Assembly (NCBI GenBank): GCA_963585895.1
Contig: OY757904.1
Span: forward strand, 86,221,543 to 86,285,542
Length of the DNA: 64,000 bases
DNA from: Sepioteuthis lessoniana
Lineage: Eukaryota; Mollusca; Cephalopoda; Myopsida; Loliginidae
Direction: 5' to 3'
Shown: piece by piece, positions 1 to 10,790 of the stretch
Position numbering within the stretch: position 1 is the stretch's first letter
Layout: each line of letters starts with the position of its first letter
The notes under the pieces: model-generated
Database searches by the model: none
Seen by the model: only the letters and a program-made list of their open reading frames with translations
Told to the model about the DNA's origin: nothing
Position numbers and translations under genes: made by a program

Positions 1-629
1 AAAAAAAAAGAAGAAATGGACAGACAATTAGTTAAATTGAACTACTTACTGGTTCAACTTTTTCGAAATACCGTTGTTCCGTTAAATTTGATATAGTCAT
101 TTAAATTTCCTCCACATTTTTTAATACTTTTTTTTTTGTTAGACAAAAAAGTTTCAGCAAGGAATAAAATAAAGAAAAAATTATTTCTGGGTGGGCGTCC
201 AACAGGTTCATTTGCGTAAGTGTTTGCAAGGAAGCAGGGCGTTTTTTCTGTTCTTCGCTGGGGGATTTTTATTATTGTAGACAAACTTTTTTTAGAAGTG
301 TGGGGAGGGGAGAAGAAAAAATTATCCTTCAGACCGAAGCAAAAAAATGCTTGGGATTTTTTTCCTTTTGTGAGAGAACTTGCTTTCTTTTTGTTAGAAA
401 AGAAAAAAGCTCGCCTCGGTGAATTTTATGCAAGAGCTTTGTGGAAATTTACCTCAGTTCCATCATATTTTTTTAAAATCACTTTACTGCCATCGCAGTT
501 TTTGGTGAATAGTTTTTCGAAAGCTTGAGTTGTCAGTTTGTTTAGTGAACAAACTGGATTTTTTTTGTGTAAGCAATCATTCTCGATACTTGGTTGACCG
601 TTATATTGTTGGGACAGACTTTAATAATT
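1..629. other. T-rich unannotated sequence
   Basis: No gene is supported. The plus strand is T-rich and has an open frame of 102 codons at 220-528, but its composition is biased and I see no domain. It could be the leader of a retroelement, because it adjoins an LTR-like block, but nothing in the sequence decides this. Confidence 0.3.
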
Positions 630-887
630 TTAGATATTCCGTAGTTGTCGAATCGCTAATTTGTCACTGATGTTGGTAACCTGAATATTATTTTTTATGT
701 AATCGTTGATGTAGTAATACCAGCTTAATTTCTTGTTCAACAGTGCTGTGTGATTAAGCGGGTCTTCTGTCGATACTTGATGTGGTGAAGACGAAATTCT
801 CATATCTTTCTGTCGCGATTGGTGTGTAACTGGTAAGGCATTGGGGTTTTCTGCGTGAGTGCGTTTCTCGAATCCTTTCGTCGCCAC
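630..887 (-). pseudogene. Fragment of LTR-retrotransposon leader / start of gag
   Basis: On the minus strand this stretch begins just after a candidate LTR end with TGGCGACGAAAGG (from about 886 downward), the kind of sequence found at the primer-binding site of mollusc Gypsy-type elements. An open frame of 85 codons follows (KGFEKRTHAENPN near its start). No capsid or zinc-knuckle motif is visible and the frame ends at about 630. I read it as the start of the internal region of a truncated element. The LTR-like block beside it supports this; the protein alone does not. Confidence 0.4.
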
Positions 888-1196
888 TGATGTGGACCAA
901 AATTCGGGACCACGGAAGGAAAAAACGGAACACAGGTTAGAGAAAGATATATTAACAAAAAGTTACAAAGGATATTGTAAAGGTAGGCGAAGCTTACTAT
1001 ACGGTGGTAGTCCAATATTGGTAGTCGTACTACCAGTACTTCTGCTGATACTGCGGTATTAGGATACTACGCTTTATTTCAATCTATTTACAAATGGAAG
1101 CCATGAGATTTTGTGGGGAAGAGGAAGGGAGCGGTCATGCATTAACTATATATTCTAGGGGCACCTAGCTAGTCACGCTCGCCGACCCATTCAACA
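888..1196 (-). mobile_element. Candidate LTR (about 309 bp), minus orientation
   Basis: Read on the minus strand, the block starts TGTTGAATGGG at 1196 and ends in CCACATCA at about 888. It has a TATA-like GGTTATATATTG near its start and an AATAAA-type signal (TTGAAATAAAGCG, about 1070-1085). Directly after it comes TGGCGACGAAAGG, which fits a primer-binding site. This is the layout of a 5' LTR: U3 with TATA, a poly(A) signal, then the PBS. No second LTR lies in the window on the expected side, so the element leaves the window or is truncated. Exact ends are uncertain by a few bases. Confidence 0.5.
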
Positions 1197-1279
1197 GTAC
1201 AATATATAACCAGTCATCCATCACCAAGCGCGCTGCAGCCACAAAAATACCACATTTACTCTGTGAAAAGACCTACTTT

Positions 1280-1749
1280 AAACCCGGGATGTAATGTATG
1301 GTTTTATTTGCAAATTGTGGTTTATTTACAATGAGTTTTATATGATAGGAATGGGAGAAAAACCCCGGAATACAATGAAAGAGAAAAGGTGAAAACCAAG
1401 GAAAAAATTCCCCATTGGCTGCCCTCCAATCCCCTCGTCTACGAAATGGAGGCCGACTGTTTTCCGGTGTCCCAAAACACCGAAAACAAGTCGGACCTAC
1501 CCTAGATGGGAGAGGAATCCTAACCTCATGGGGCAAAAAATACAGGGTTGGGCACGGTATGGGTAGTTAATGAGAGATGATATGAATTATATACATGTGA
1601 AATTCCAAGATCTTCAACAAAAGCGAGCTGGTTGAGGTGTAAAAATAATAGGGATGGGAAAGATCTTGGAGACTAGCAACTAGATGACGGGGACAATGAC
1701 CCATGATATACTGCTAACTAGGATTCGAGGGTGAAAAATCTTTTCCTAC
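1280..1749 (-). other. 3' UTR of the Tx1-like LINE
   Basis: This lies downstream of the last ORF2 stop. Two AATAAA signals are visible on the minus strand (complement of 1303-1308 and 1321-1326), which fits the polyadenylated end of a LINE transcript. An 87-codon minus frame at 1273-1536 falls inside the UTR and shows no domain, so I do not call it a gene. Confidence 0.6.
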
Positions 1750-2631
1750 TTACCCGGGGTGGGGTCCCGAAGGACCCGTACCGTAGACGCCATGGGCAGA
1801 GAGAGGAGGGAAGGATGACTCCAACATTGTCCCCTTTCTTACGACCGGGCTAACTGCATTCACCCACCTTTTGTCGAATGTTATGCGATCCAATCGTTTT
1901 CTATCGCATCTGATTTTGACCCTAAGCTGATGCCTAAAATACAAAACCAGATCACGATGAGAAAAATTTGCATCGTCATACAATCCCTTTTTTCGCGTCG
2001 TCCAAATCCCAATTCGAGCGACAGCTAAGATCGCGAGAAAAACCACACACTTCTCACCCTGAAACGGAGGAAGAACGCTGTCGACGACGTAACCAACGTC
2101 GAGCAGCACGAGCTGCTTGGCTTCGATGCGAGCCGTCCACTCCCCGACGTGATCCCAGAACAGGCGAACTCGTTCGCAGTAGTAGAAGGCATGCTCAGCC
2201 GTTTCTTCCAAACCACTGCCGCAGCGAGCACAATCGGGCATGTCTGCCAGGCCCGGTCTGAAGTTCAAGCCGAGAAGGGGTAACGCATTCCGAACAAGTC
2301 GCCAGGTGAGCGAGAACTCGGAGTTATTCAAGAAACGCGAACCTGACCCCCAATTCCAGTGGGAGCGGATCTCCTCCGCTGTCCAGCTGCGCCGCTCGCT
2401 AAGAGGGTCCGAGGGGGAACCCACCACTAGTCCCCGATATAGTTCTTTCTGAGGCCGTGAAAAGTCACTGGATCCAGGAAGGTTACGAAAGGCCGCTCGG
2501 CACTCGCAGACAAACAGTGCTTCACCCATCGGTTTATGTCGACCTTCAGCCTTTGGGTCTGAAGTGAGGCGAGGAAAAGTCCGACTCGCTTTTCGTCTCC
2601 ACACTGCGTCCCCCGTCAAAGATCGGCCCAA
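1750..2631 (-). pseudogene. ORF2 C-terminal region with zinc-finger motif
   Basis: The longest intact stretch of ORF2, 293 codons without a stop. About halfway along it carries CARCGSGLEETAEHAFYYC, a Cys-x2-Cys ... His ... Cys arrangement like the C-terminal zinc finger of many LINE ORF2 proteins, thought to help bind RNA or target DNA. Before it comes the element-specific ESHW/SLTWRL-type region. It ends in the native stop at 1750. This piece is better preserved than the rest of ORF2. Confidence 0.8.
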
Positions 2632-3329
2632 TTATGCAAGTCTTTCAGCAAGCCAGTGGCTTTCCAGATCAGGCATACCCAGGCCCCCGTTGCGCGTACA
2701 ATGGATGCAGATGTCTACGGGCCATCGGCGTTCCGCCTCTCCAGAGCAATCTGGAGAGGGATTGTTGAAGCGCCAGCCGACGTGCCTTAGACAGAGGAAG
2801 TACAGCCAATCGGTTAAGGATCAAGGGGGAGACGTACGCGGCGCACGCCCCCACCCTGCCGTTTAAGGACAACTTCCTTGAAAGCCAGGTTCCCACCGGC
2901 GCATTCACCTTAGTTTGTACTTACAACCTATTTCGCTCCAGTTGGAGTTCGGGCCCGAACCACACTCCGAGGATGCGGATGGGTCCGTCACTCCAGCGGA
3001 AGGGCTCTGGAAGATTATTGCTACCCCTCCAAGCACCGAGCCTCAAACCTTCATTTTTGTCAAAATTGACCTTGGCTCCTGCTATCCGCTCGTACTAGTC
3101 AACCGCCTTCTTCACAGCTTTTATATCTACGCGGCGGGATACAAACACTGTGATATCATCAGCGAACGCGGAAACCCTGGCCGTAAGAGGGACAGCAAAA
3201 GGGACACCGCGCAGGGACGGATTCGTTTTCTCGTCCCTAAGCCTACGGAGCAGGGGCTCCAAAGCGAGGACATAGAGAAGAAGAGACAGGGAGCAGCCCT
3301 GCCGGGCCGAACGCTCGATCGCGAACGCT

Positions 3330-3425
3330 TTCAGTTCACCTGCATCACTGCACATCATGCACATCATGCACATCATGCACCACTGCACATCATGCACATC
3401 ACCACACACCTGCACATCATGCTAA
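3330..3425. repeat. 9-bp tandem repeat inside the LINE RT
   Basis: Repeated CATGATGTG/CACATCATG-type units (roughly nine, with variants) replace ordinary RT codons between WISM and GELKAFAIER on the minus strand. The tract interrupts the frame. It looks like slippage from a short native CATGATG seed. Confidence 0.75.
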
Positions 3426-3525
3426 TCCATCTGCAGGACTCCAGTTGAAATCCGTCAGTCTCCAAAACAGTCGCCAAAACCCGATGGTCAATCCTATCGA
3501 ATGCCTTGGACTGATCTAAACTGAT

Positions 3526-3820
3526 TTAGGAGGTGCCCGTGGTGTAATGGTTATCGTCGTAGGAAATGGACACGGCGACACGAGTTCAAACCCTGGACGA
3601 AACTGATTGCATTTCACATAGCACTAATACCCTTGTGAAAGGTATGAATCCAATTATTCTCCCTCCAGCTATGGGTAAATAGTCGGACAGACTGGGTTCT
3701 TCAGCCTTGGTGAGGCAACTAGTCTAGGAGAAGGAAAACTATGAATTCAAACCTGTTAAAGTCCGCTTAAAAAATTGACCTTGTGTCATATCCTGCCCGA
3801 GCGGAGGGGTTGGTAAATAG
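3526..3820 (+). mobile_element. tRNA-derived SINE (family A), complete, with 13-bp TSD
   Basis: The head is tRNA-like, with an A-box-like TGGTGTAATGG (about 3540-3550) and a B-box-like GAGTTCAAACC (3582-3592), which together form an internal RNA polymerase III promoter. A central domain follows (CCCTTGTGAAAGGTAT ... CTCCAGCTATGGGT), then a tail ending GCGGAGGGGTTGGTAAATAG. The duplicated target GATCTAAACTGAT is perfect at 3513-3525 and 3821-3833. Shared heads with a conserved central domain are typical of cephalopod SINEs; octopus families OK, OR1 and OR2 are known, but I cannot say which this is. It sits in the RT of the Tx1-like LINE in the opposite orientation. Confidence 0.9.
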
Positions 3821-5937
3821 GATCTAAACTGATCAGCGCGGCTTCCGTGCCGCCTTCTATCCTCTCTAGGACCTCACGAATCAAGTGCAGATTGTCTTGG
3901 ATCGATCTTCCCTTCACAGCGTAGGTCTGCTCGGGGCTGATCAGATTGCTAATGACAAGCTGTAAACGATTCGCTAAGACCCGGGTCAAAATCTTTAACT
4001 CTGTGTCCAGCAGAGTTATGGGCCTGTAATAATCTAAACCCTCCCAAACATGCCTGCCACCTTTCTTTAGCAATGTGATCACGCCCTTGGTAACGCTACT
4101 AGGGATGATTCCCAGGGCAAACCAATGGTTGAACATATCCGTCAGAATAGGCACAAACATGTGCGGCAGCCTCAAATACACTTCGTCGGGTAAACCATCT
4201 AGTCCTGGCGACTTGTTGAGGCATCACGGACTTCGCATTCAGTAATCATACCCTCGCAGCTAGCCGCTTCAGCCAGCCCGAGGCGGGGGAAGTCGGCAAG
4301 ATAGCTGCGTAACTCCTGAAGTGGGAGATCAGGACAGCGGGCAAAGCGATCACGAAAGTGCGCCCGAAAGGCATCATGCATCGTGCGATTCGATCGCAGC
4401 ACGCGCCCATTCGGGGATTTGACGGAATCGATATACCGATCGAGAAACCTTCACACTTCTTCCTCACGCGCTGTCGCGTTCGATTTCACAGCTTCGTTAA
4501 GAACTCTTTTTAACCTAGATTTAACTATAAATCCCTTGGAACGCTCGCTAGTCTTACGCTCAAGGTCCCTCCAAGCTAGCTCTACGATTAGGGATTCTCC
4601 GCCAGCCACCGCCCAGGAAAGTCTATCTTCTATGTATTTCACCTCCTTGGTCCTATCTAGGTTAAGCTGATGACCGTACTTGGTGGCGAAATTTCTAATC
4701 ATATGTTTAAGAGAAACCCGCCACCTATTCCCGGTAACCGTTCCCACTAACGCCCGCTTAATTAGGGATTCCAGCCGGTCCCGGAAGTCCTGTACCTCCA
4801 ATAAGGAGGTATTGAACTTCCAGTAGCCGGCCAGTCTAGGCCTATTAGCAAACTGCAGACTGACCCTAACAAGTTTATGGTCAGTCCATGCTATCAAGCG
4901 GAACGTGGGACAACTAATGAAGTCGCTATCAGCTCTTCTCGCTAACACTCTGTCCAAGTAGGTACCTATTTTGGCAGAGGACGAGCTATCTAGGCACGTC
5001 CCCATCTCCCACCCTGGGTTATCCAGATGAAACCTGTCGACCAAGTTTATTGCGAGTCATAAGGCCGACAAGGCTGTTGTCACACCTTCCCAACCTACTA
5101 GCTCCCGCGGCCGACCTTATGTACCTTGGGATCAAGGATCGCATTCCAATCACCCATTAAGACTAGCCGCTTCGAATTGTCCGGGAACGGCACCAACCGA
5201 CGAAAAAAGGAAACCCTATCCGCAGCGAAATTGGACGCATAAACCACAATCAGCCGGAACTTGAAACTTTTAACGGCAACATCGGCCACAACCAGTCGGC
5301 CTCCGTCACCTACAAAAACAACGTCAACATCAGCATCAAGGCTGCGTCCAACTAGCAAAGAGACCCTAACACTGGTGCGGCTGCCGTATGCTGAGAAAAC
5401 GTTTAAATCGCTTTCCAGCACACGACAGTCAGCCGCTCAAATGAAGTCAGTGTCATGCACTGTAGCGACATCTACACTGAGGTTTTTGAGTTCAGCAAGC
5501 AAGCGCGCACACTTGCTTGGATCCCTCAGTCCCCTTACATTCAACGTGGCAAGTTTTAAAGCCATCAGATCCACTTACCTTACTCATTGTCGACTACGGG
5601 CAGGAAATCCTCCGAGGTGAGGATGCCGACGGCCTGACGCAGCGAACCGGAGCCGAGTTCATTAGTTACACGGCCGTCCCTGGAAATTCCACCGACATCC
5701 AAGGGATACCGCAACTTTAAGGACCTATAAAAATAGGGATGAACGTAAATCGGGGCCCTGTCCGTACATTTACTTGACATGACATTGAGGGAGGGGTGCT
5801 CCATTTCCGCCAGCCTTATGTCCGCCCGACTGGATTCCTCAATATAACGCCAAAGCTCTTTAGTTCGTTTGCCAGCCGAACGAACAAAGGTGGTCACCAT
5901 GGGTGAACCCCTAAATAAATATGGATTGGTAATGTCT

Positions 5938-7020
5938 TTATGATTGTCTATTGTCTTTAGTGAAGTGAGGGGTTGTAATGATTTTTTTACAAGATGGTCG
6001 ATGTTTGGTGATTCCAGGATGTCTTGACAGAAGTAGAAGCCGTTGAGAAGCTCGCTGTTTTGTGGTTACTGGTGATGATACTGGTGCTATGGAATCTCTG
6101 GCCACTGAATGGGACCGTGAAAAGAGCTTGGGTTTTGAGATGGGTGAGATAGAATGCAATATTGGGGAAAGGGAGGGTTTCAGTTGGCTGGGTTGTATTT
6201 TTTCTTGTGGGAGTGGAATGGGTTGAGCGGGGCGTTGGATTATTTTTTGAGGTTGTGGTTGAGGTTCTGTTTGTGACTGTGTTAGGTTATTTTTTACTTT
6301 TCTCTCACCTTCCCCAGAAATGTAATCGCTGTCTCTTCTTTTTAAATTAGTTGTTTTATCCATTTGTTCCTCTTCCGAGATGTGTTGCTTTTTCTTTTTC
6401 TTTTTATTTGATGAAACTGGTGTTTTTATTTTTTCTTCGATGATTGGCGCTGGTGATGATTCTGTGGCTTCCGTTGTTTTGTTTGTGTTTAGTGTAGTTG
6501 TTGTAGTAACTGTTTGTTTATTTGGGGAATTTTGGGGGGAATTCTTTTTCCCTCCCCTCTTTTGGTTACTTGTATCCACCCCTCGTCATCTTTTTTGTTG
6601 GGGTAGTCCTCAATTACTTTTATTGTTGGTGCTTTGGTTTTTTCAATTGCTGTCGTTGTAGTGGTGGTGGTAGGTGGATTCATTGTAGCAGTAGTAGTAG
6701 TAGGAGTCATTGTTGTGGTCGTCGTCGTATTTTGAGGGCAAACTCTGGAGAAGTGTCCGAGTTGTTTTCATGACCAACATAACGGTATTCGGCCTTCGAC
6801 GACCACCATCATTGATTGGTCTCTATATCTAATTACGTGGGGAATATTGTTGAACCCTCCCCTATCGAGGCACATGATGAAAACGTAGTCACTGTATGCC
6901 GTCCCGCTATTGGATGTTATCTGAGTGACTTGTTCCACGCCGCCATATATACTTAAGTAAGGGGCGAGGAAGCCCCCACTTTGTTTCATTGAAATATTGC
7001 ATACGGTGACCTTGATCCTA
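5938..7020 (-). pseudogene. LINE ORF1 (nucleic-acid-binding protein), broken
   Basis: Minus-strand ORF1 upstream of ORF2. It starts with a region reading RRIKVTVCNISMKQ and continues to a CCHC zinc knuckle at 6779-6738 (CWS-stop-KQLGHFSRVC). There a TGA (complement of 6768-6770) replaces the second cysteine. A threonine-rich tract (ACN repeats, about 6735-6620) follows, then a lysine/proline/glutamine-rich C-terminus ending at 5938. ORF1 proteins of this kind coat the LINE RNA. The loss of one zinc ligand together with a stop makes this copy null. Confidence 0.75.
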
Positions 7021-7024
7021 CGTT

Positions 7025-7125
7025 TAGCTGGAGGGAGAATAGTTGGATGCATACTTTTCCCAAGGGTATTAGTGTTTATGTAATCATCTTTGTCCAGGAT
7101 TTGAACTTGGGTTGCCGTATAATAC
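7025..7125 (-). mobile_element. SINE fragment (family A-like)
   Basis: On the minus strand it reads CAAGTTCAAATCCTGGAC (B-box region), then CCCTTGGGAAAAGTATGCAT and TCTCCCTCCAGCT, matching the head and central domain of the SINE at 3526-3820. It stops at the central domain, where the LINE 5' end begins. The tail is missing. Confidence 0.7.
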
Positions 7126-7130
7126 TAACC

Positions 7131-7164
7131 AATATATATATACATATATATATATATATATGTA

Positions 7165-7196
<32 letters not shown>
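7131..7196. repeat. (TA)n(TG)n microsatellite
   Basis: Compound dinucleotide tract: TA repeats, two TATG steps, then TG repeats. It directly follows the SINE fragment. Confidence 0.95.
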
Positions 7197-7201
<5 letters not shown>

Positions 7202-7335
7202 TTCGACTGACCAAAATACTCTCATGGAATGTGATCAAACAAAGTTTATTTTTCAACTTCCTTACATCAGTGTTGCAGTGCTTGGATCCCATTATTAAAA
7301 AGTTAACAGCAGATATAACTTCATCATTTCACCCT

Positions 7336-7353
7336 ATGAACTACACTACACCC

Positions 7354-7412
<59 letters not shown>
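7336..7412. repeat. (TA)n microsatellite
   Basis: Long uninterrupted TA tract. The open frames across it (YIYIYI translations) are artefacts. Confidence 0.97.
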
Positions 7413-7419
<7 letters not shown>

Positions 7420-8221
7420 AGCAACCGTCAGAGAATGTCAATGGATATACTTTTTATGGATGGAGGTTTTTAATGTTAAATTCAATAACACGTCTCTACT
7501 TACACTTCAGGCATAATTTTGACAGGTTGCTACTATCTGAAACAAGACTAGAATGAATTATTAGCGCGAAGTATCAACCCCCACTCCCATGCTACAAACA
7601 TCCCTTCTGAAGTTGTGGGACAGTATTAAAGATACTTTCGAAGCTATCCTCTAATGAACTCGGAATACAAGTTCTTGTTAATTCATTGGTGAAAAAAGCA
7701 TTGCCAATGATGGTAACTATAGAAAAATAGTGAGTTCTAGCTGAAAAATTTTATAATTGTCCTTGTATGTGTCGTCGTTTCCGTGGTTCCTTTACTCTCA
7801 GAGCACTCATCGTATGTTGATATAAAATCGAAGGCTATTTCTAACAATCTTTATTAGGTATCCATGTTACATTTGCAATGTCGACTTGAATATGCGTCTG
7901 TATCGATTCGGGTGAATCGGTTGGTTGACGCAGAGGAAATCCAAGTATTTGCCGAAAGCTCAATGACAAATCAATAATAGGCATCGACATGGATACAAAG
8001 GAGATGTTGCATAATTGATAGATTCATGGGAATATAGATTGATAGAAGAATTAGATAAAAAAATTAGTTGATGTATTGCTTTATATAACAAATTTACAAA
8101 TACGTGCGTGTCTCCACACAGACGAGTACATCCTTTTTTATGTGTAAAATCTTTTTGCATCGATATTTACGTAACATAGCACAAATATAGATAAAGAGGG
8201 TTTTCAATAGAATGGTTACTT
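7413..8221. other. No recognisable feature
   Basis: Mixed-composition AT-rich sequence. I see no coding motif, repeat edge or structured element that I can name. Confidence 0.5.
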
Positions 8222-8264
8222 GGTGTTTAATGATATATCAATCTTTGTGGGTTATTTAATGCCA

Positions 8265-8272
<8 letters not shown>
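8222..8272 (-). mobile_element. SINE tail fragment (second tail type)
   Basis: GTTTAATGATATATCA followed by GTGGGTTATTTAATGCCAAA matches, antisense, the tail of the SINE at 55012-55235. It breaks off exactly at a (TA)n tract. Confidence 0.6.

Positions 8273-8326
<54 letters not shown>
8269..8326. repeat. (TA)n(TG)n microsatellite
   Basis: TA repeats passing into TG repeats; the left edge abuts a SINE tail. Confidence 0.95.
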
Positions 8327-8328
<2 letters not shown>

Positions 8329-8339
8329 TTTCTAAGCAA

Positions 8340-10130
8340 ATTTTGTAGGTAAATATTTTTGTTCTTAAGTAAGTTGTTGGAGCGAGAGACAAAAATTTGT
8401 TGTCAAATTTTGATTCACTTGTGCATGCTTTGTAGATGTCTTGTTTTATATGTATATGCTAGATTGAGATTTGCAATTTTGTTATCTGTTTCAATATCCT
8501 TTCTTTCTACACTGAAGGATGTATTTTGGTTGATCCTTGGGAGTTGTTTTGTTTTTATTTGTTTGTATGGTTTTAAAAAAACTTTTATAATTTTGTTCTT
8601 GATGTTGAGTAGTTTCTGGATTAAGATGATGAAAGTTTGATATTTTCAGTCGTTTTTGTTCTGTCGTTGGTTGGCTATGGGTATTTTTATTGGTTTGCTT
8701 GGGATAGTTAAAATGTATTTTGTATTTTTAGTTTTCATTTGGTGTTATGTTTTGAATTTGTTATATGGATTTTTTCATATACATCTATTTTGAGAATTGG
8801 TTGATGGATCAATGATCAGTGCAATTTTCTCTTTGCGATCCCTTTTTCAGTTGGAGATTTGATATTTTCTGTAAATATATTTTGGTAGTGGCATGAATGT
8901 TTTCTGTTGGCTCTTTTTGCTTAAATTGTGATTGTGCTTCCGTTTAAGTTTTCAGCTGATAATAGTTTCTTTAATTTTTCTTGGAATTTTGGCCAATCAT
9001 TTAGTGTGAGTTGTAGGAGTTTTTCGACAAGAACTCTGTATTAATCAGATAGATTGTGTTTGATAGTGTTAGTATTGTTTCCACTGACGAGACTCGCCTT
9101 CTGTATTATATTGGCGTAGATGATATATTTCATATAAGATTTCCCTATTTTTCTTGCTTCCAGAATATTCCTTCTATACTATACCACCATAATTTCCCTC
9201 TGTCTTTTGAATATATTGCAGGTTTTGAAAATGCACGACGGTTCTCTTGATATGAACCCCTTTATCCCTTTGTTTTGGGTTAAATATTATTACAGTTGTT
9301 TTTCATTAACGATGGCTAGCCTAGTTGGCTGGGGCTATAGAATGTGCCGACTACCTCTCTGCACAGGTGTAAGACCCTCTCCCCAACTAATCAATCAACC
9401 AACCAAGGATGGCGAAAGTTAGTATGTCATTAAACAAAGAAAACAGAAACTAGAAACCAGTTCTCTAGACAGTTTGAGCATTGTGTTTCGTTGGGACAAT
9501 CTTCCTCTATGTAGTCTGGATCTCTTTTGCCACAACTTCCATATGTCGGACGTCCTTTGAAGCTCTCCTTACGGTGTCCATATTTTTTACACTTACAGCA
9601 CCTCAAGGGTGCTGCAATGTACTATTCTATCCTTTCGAGGCAGTACCCAATTTTCACTTTTTTGGGAATAATTGATTTGTCAAATGTCATGCTGAGTGTG
9701 TATTTGTATCTTTTTTCATCAGGCCTTCTAATGGTTATCCATAACCCTTACTTTCCTCAGGCTGTTTTCATTTCCTCTGGTGTAGCTAGGAATAACTCCC
9801 TGGTTCTAATAACTCCTTTTGAGGCGGTAAGCCTTTCACGCAGATGATTTTTACAGTTTAAATTGTGGAATGTTTTCATCTTAATTAGGTTTTCGACATG
9901 ATTTTTATTATCTACTTTTACAAGTAGATTTCTGCATATATATAATTTTTCTAAATTACGAGGGTTATCTCAACTTGAAATTACTTTCTTCAATCAAGAA
10001 TGGAAGCAACTTGGATTGCAAAGTTTCTTTTAGTGACTCGATGATAATAAATCTAGTGAATTCTCTTATTTCATTTTCTGAATCGGGTTCTGAGAGATTT
10101 CGTTGTTTTAACTTTCATTTAAATTTGCCA
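8340..10130 (-). pseudogene. Jockey/I-like LINE ORF1 (gag-like), decayed
   Basis: Minus-strand reading from about 10130 gives a gag-like protein: NPRNLEKLYICRNLLVKVD, then TASKGVIRTRELFLATPEEM, TFDKSIIPKKVKIGYCLERI and a zinc-knuckle cluster at about 9615-9475 (CCKCKKYGHRKES, then GSCGKRDPDYIEEDC, then CSNC). This order, an RRM-like part followed by CCHC knuckles with the phrase KVKIGY, is characteristic of ORF1 of jockey/I-type LINEs, which binds element RNA. Two knuckle cysteines appear replaced (C to F, C to Y) and stops are frequent. The part below about 9300 is much less certain: a low-complexity lysine/glutamine-rich tail seems to continue to about 8340, and a family B repeat core sits at 9311-9405. 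No endonuclease or RT of this copy is visible. Confidence 0.65.
9311..9405 (+). repeat. Family B repeat core
   Basis: Contains CTAGTTGGCTGGGGCTATAG, then CCGACTACCTCTCTGCA and CCCCAACTAATCAATCAACC. The same core recurs at 11148 (plus) and 10640 (minus); see the entry at 11148-11665. Confidence 0.6.
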
Positions 10131-10138
10131 TATGTGCA

Positions 10139-10175
10139 GTTTATTTATTTATTTATTTATTTATTCATTTATTTT
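10139..10175. repeat. (TTTA)n microsatellite
   Basis: Tandem TTTA units with one TTCA variant. Confidence 0.9.
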
Positions 10176-10179
10176 TGCT

Positions 10180-10599
10180 GATCCTGTACTTCACGACTCA
10201 TTATGGAGTTCAACTTCTGTTGGTAAGTTATCCAGGGTATACCTATTTTCCTTTGTTGAGAGAGGGATACATCAGCCAGTATTCTTGTATTAAGAGGGAT
10301 ATTGCAAGCCTCTGCTAATTTCAAACTTTCAGTGTTCAATACTTAGTGTCATAAGTTTTAATAGAAGTCAAAATTTTATTCTCTTAAACGATTGACTCTT
10401 AGCTACCTATCATCTTCAAGAACCTTTAAGATAAAAAGTATTGGGCGTTTGTTTGCCGCGAATAATACGATCAGGATATTTAGATACTAGTGCTTGACAT
10501 GACCAGCTGATTGATCGGATTTGGCCTCTTCGACCGCTTATCTTGTCCAGTTAGTGCCAAAGTGGAGTGTTGCAGGTTATGCAGCCATTTTGACACAGG
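10180..10599. other. No recognisable feature
   Basis: Unique-looking sequence; the part from about 10440 is GC-richer and may belong to the family B copy that follows, but I cannot align it to anything. Confidence 0.3.
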
Positions 10600-10790
10600 G
10601 TCACGGACCGCTCAACCATCAGGATCTCGTCCTTAAGCATCACGGGTCTCCACTCACGGCCAACAGGTAACTTCGTTGGTGGAGAGATCTTACTCCTCTG
10701 CAGAGGTGTAGTTGGTGTATTCTATAACCCAAACCGACACGGCAACAATATATTGGAGATTCAATCGATTGGTTTAAGAATAATTGAATA
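10600..10790 (-). repeat. Family B repeat copy, minus orientation
   Basis: The reverse complement reads GGTTATAGAATACACCAACT, then CCTCTGCAGAGGAGTAAGA and CTCTCCACCAACGAA, aligning to the core at 11148-11235. The tandem-array part of the family is not evident here. Confidence 0.55.

Larger units (their letters stand above)
3095..4181 (-). pseudogene. ORF2 reverse transcriptase domain, split by SINE
   Basis: The upstream half (4181-3830) has the fingers motifs VTKGVITLLKKGG, YYRPITLLDTELKIL and EQTYAVKGRSIQDN. The downstream half (3525-3095) resumes at motif A with KAFDRIDHR, then ARQGCSLSLLLYVLALEPLL and FADDITVF. The insertion point is in motif A itself, and the 13-bp duplication on both sides shows that the gene was contiguous before the SINE arrived. 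Between motif A and the ARQGC block a short 9-bp tandem repeat has expanded and shifted the frame. Confidence 0.85.
1750..5900 (-). pseudogene. LINE ORF2 (endonuclease-RT polyprotein), broken
   Basis: ORF2 would nick target DNA and copy the element RNA at the nick (target-primed reverse transcription). Pieces in minus-strand order: N-terminus about 5900-5580; endonuclease about 5560-4900 with GDWNAILDP (GDWNA codons at 5140-5154), YLDRVLA, and DHKLV; a basic linker 5044-4200; RT about 4200-2900 with the motif-A stretch LDQSKAFDRIDHR (split by a SINE) and FADDITVF (codons 3149-3166), the YxDD-type motif C; then a C-terminal region ending at 1750. Frame changes occur near 5100, 4450, 4199, 3800, 3100 and 2650. 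The catalytic FADD survives but the reading frame does not, so no protein can be made. Confidence 0.85.
1280..7022 (-). mobile_element. Tx1/L1-like non-LTR retrotransposon (LINE), near full length, inactive
   Basis: Minus-strand element with the order ORF1 (about 7020 to 5938), ORF2 (about 5900 to 1750: AP-type endonuclease, reverse transcriptase, C-terminal zinc finger) and 3' UTR (1749 to about 1280). The RT and endonuclease motifs resemble proteins often annotated as Transposon TX1 149-kDa-like. It is GC-richer than its surroundings, so it probably arrived later than many neighbours. Every ORF is broken by stops or shifts, and a SINE (3526-3820) splits the RT. The 5' side ends next to a SINE fragment at about 7025, so the first part of ORF1 may be missing. 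Clade assignment is from motif memory. Confidence 0.85.

Noticed and set aside
7231-7473. Open frames translating as YIYIYI or VCVCVC across TA and TG tracts (also at 11697, 13703, 13779, 19076, 43727)
   Set aside because: Produced by dinucleotide repeats; no start context or domain.
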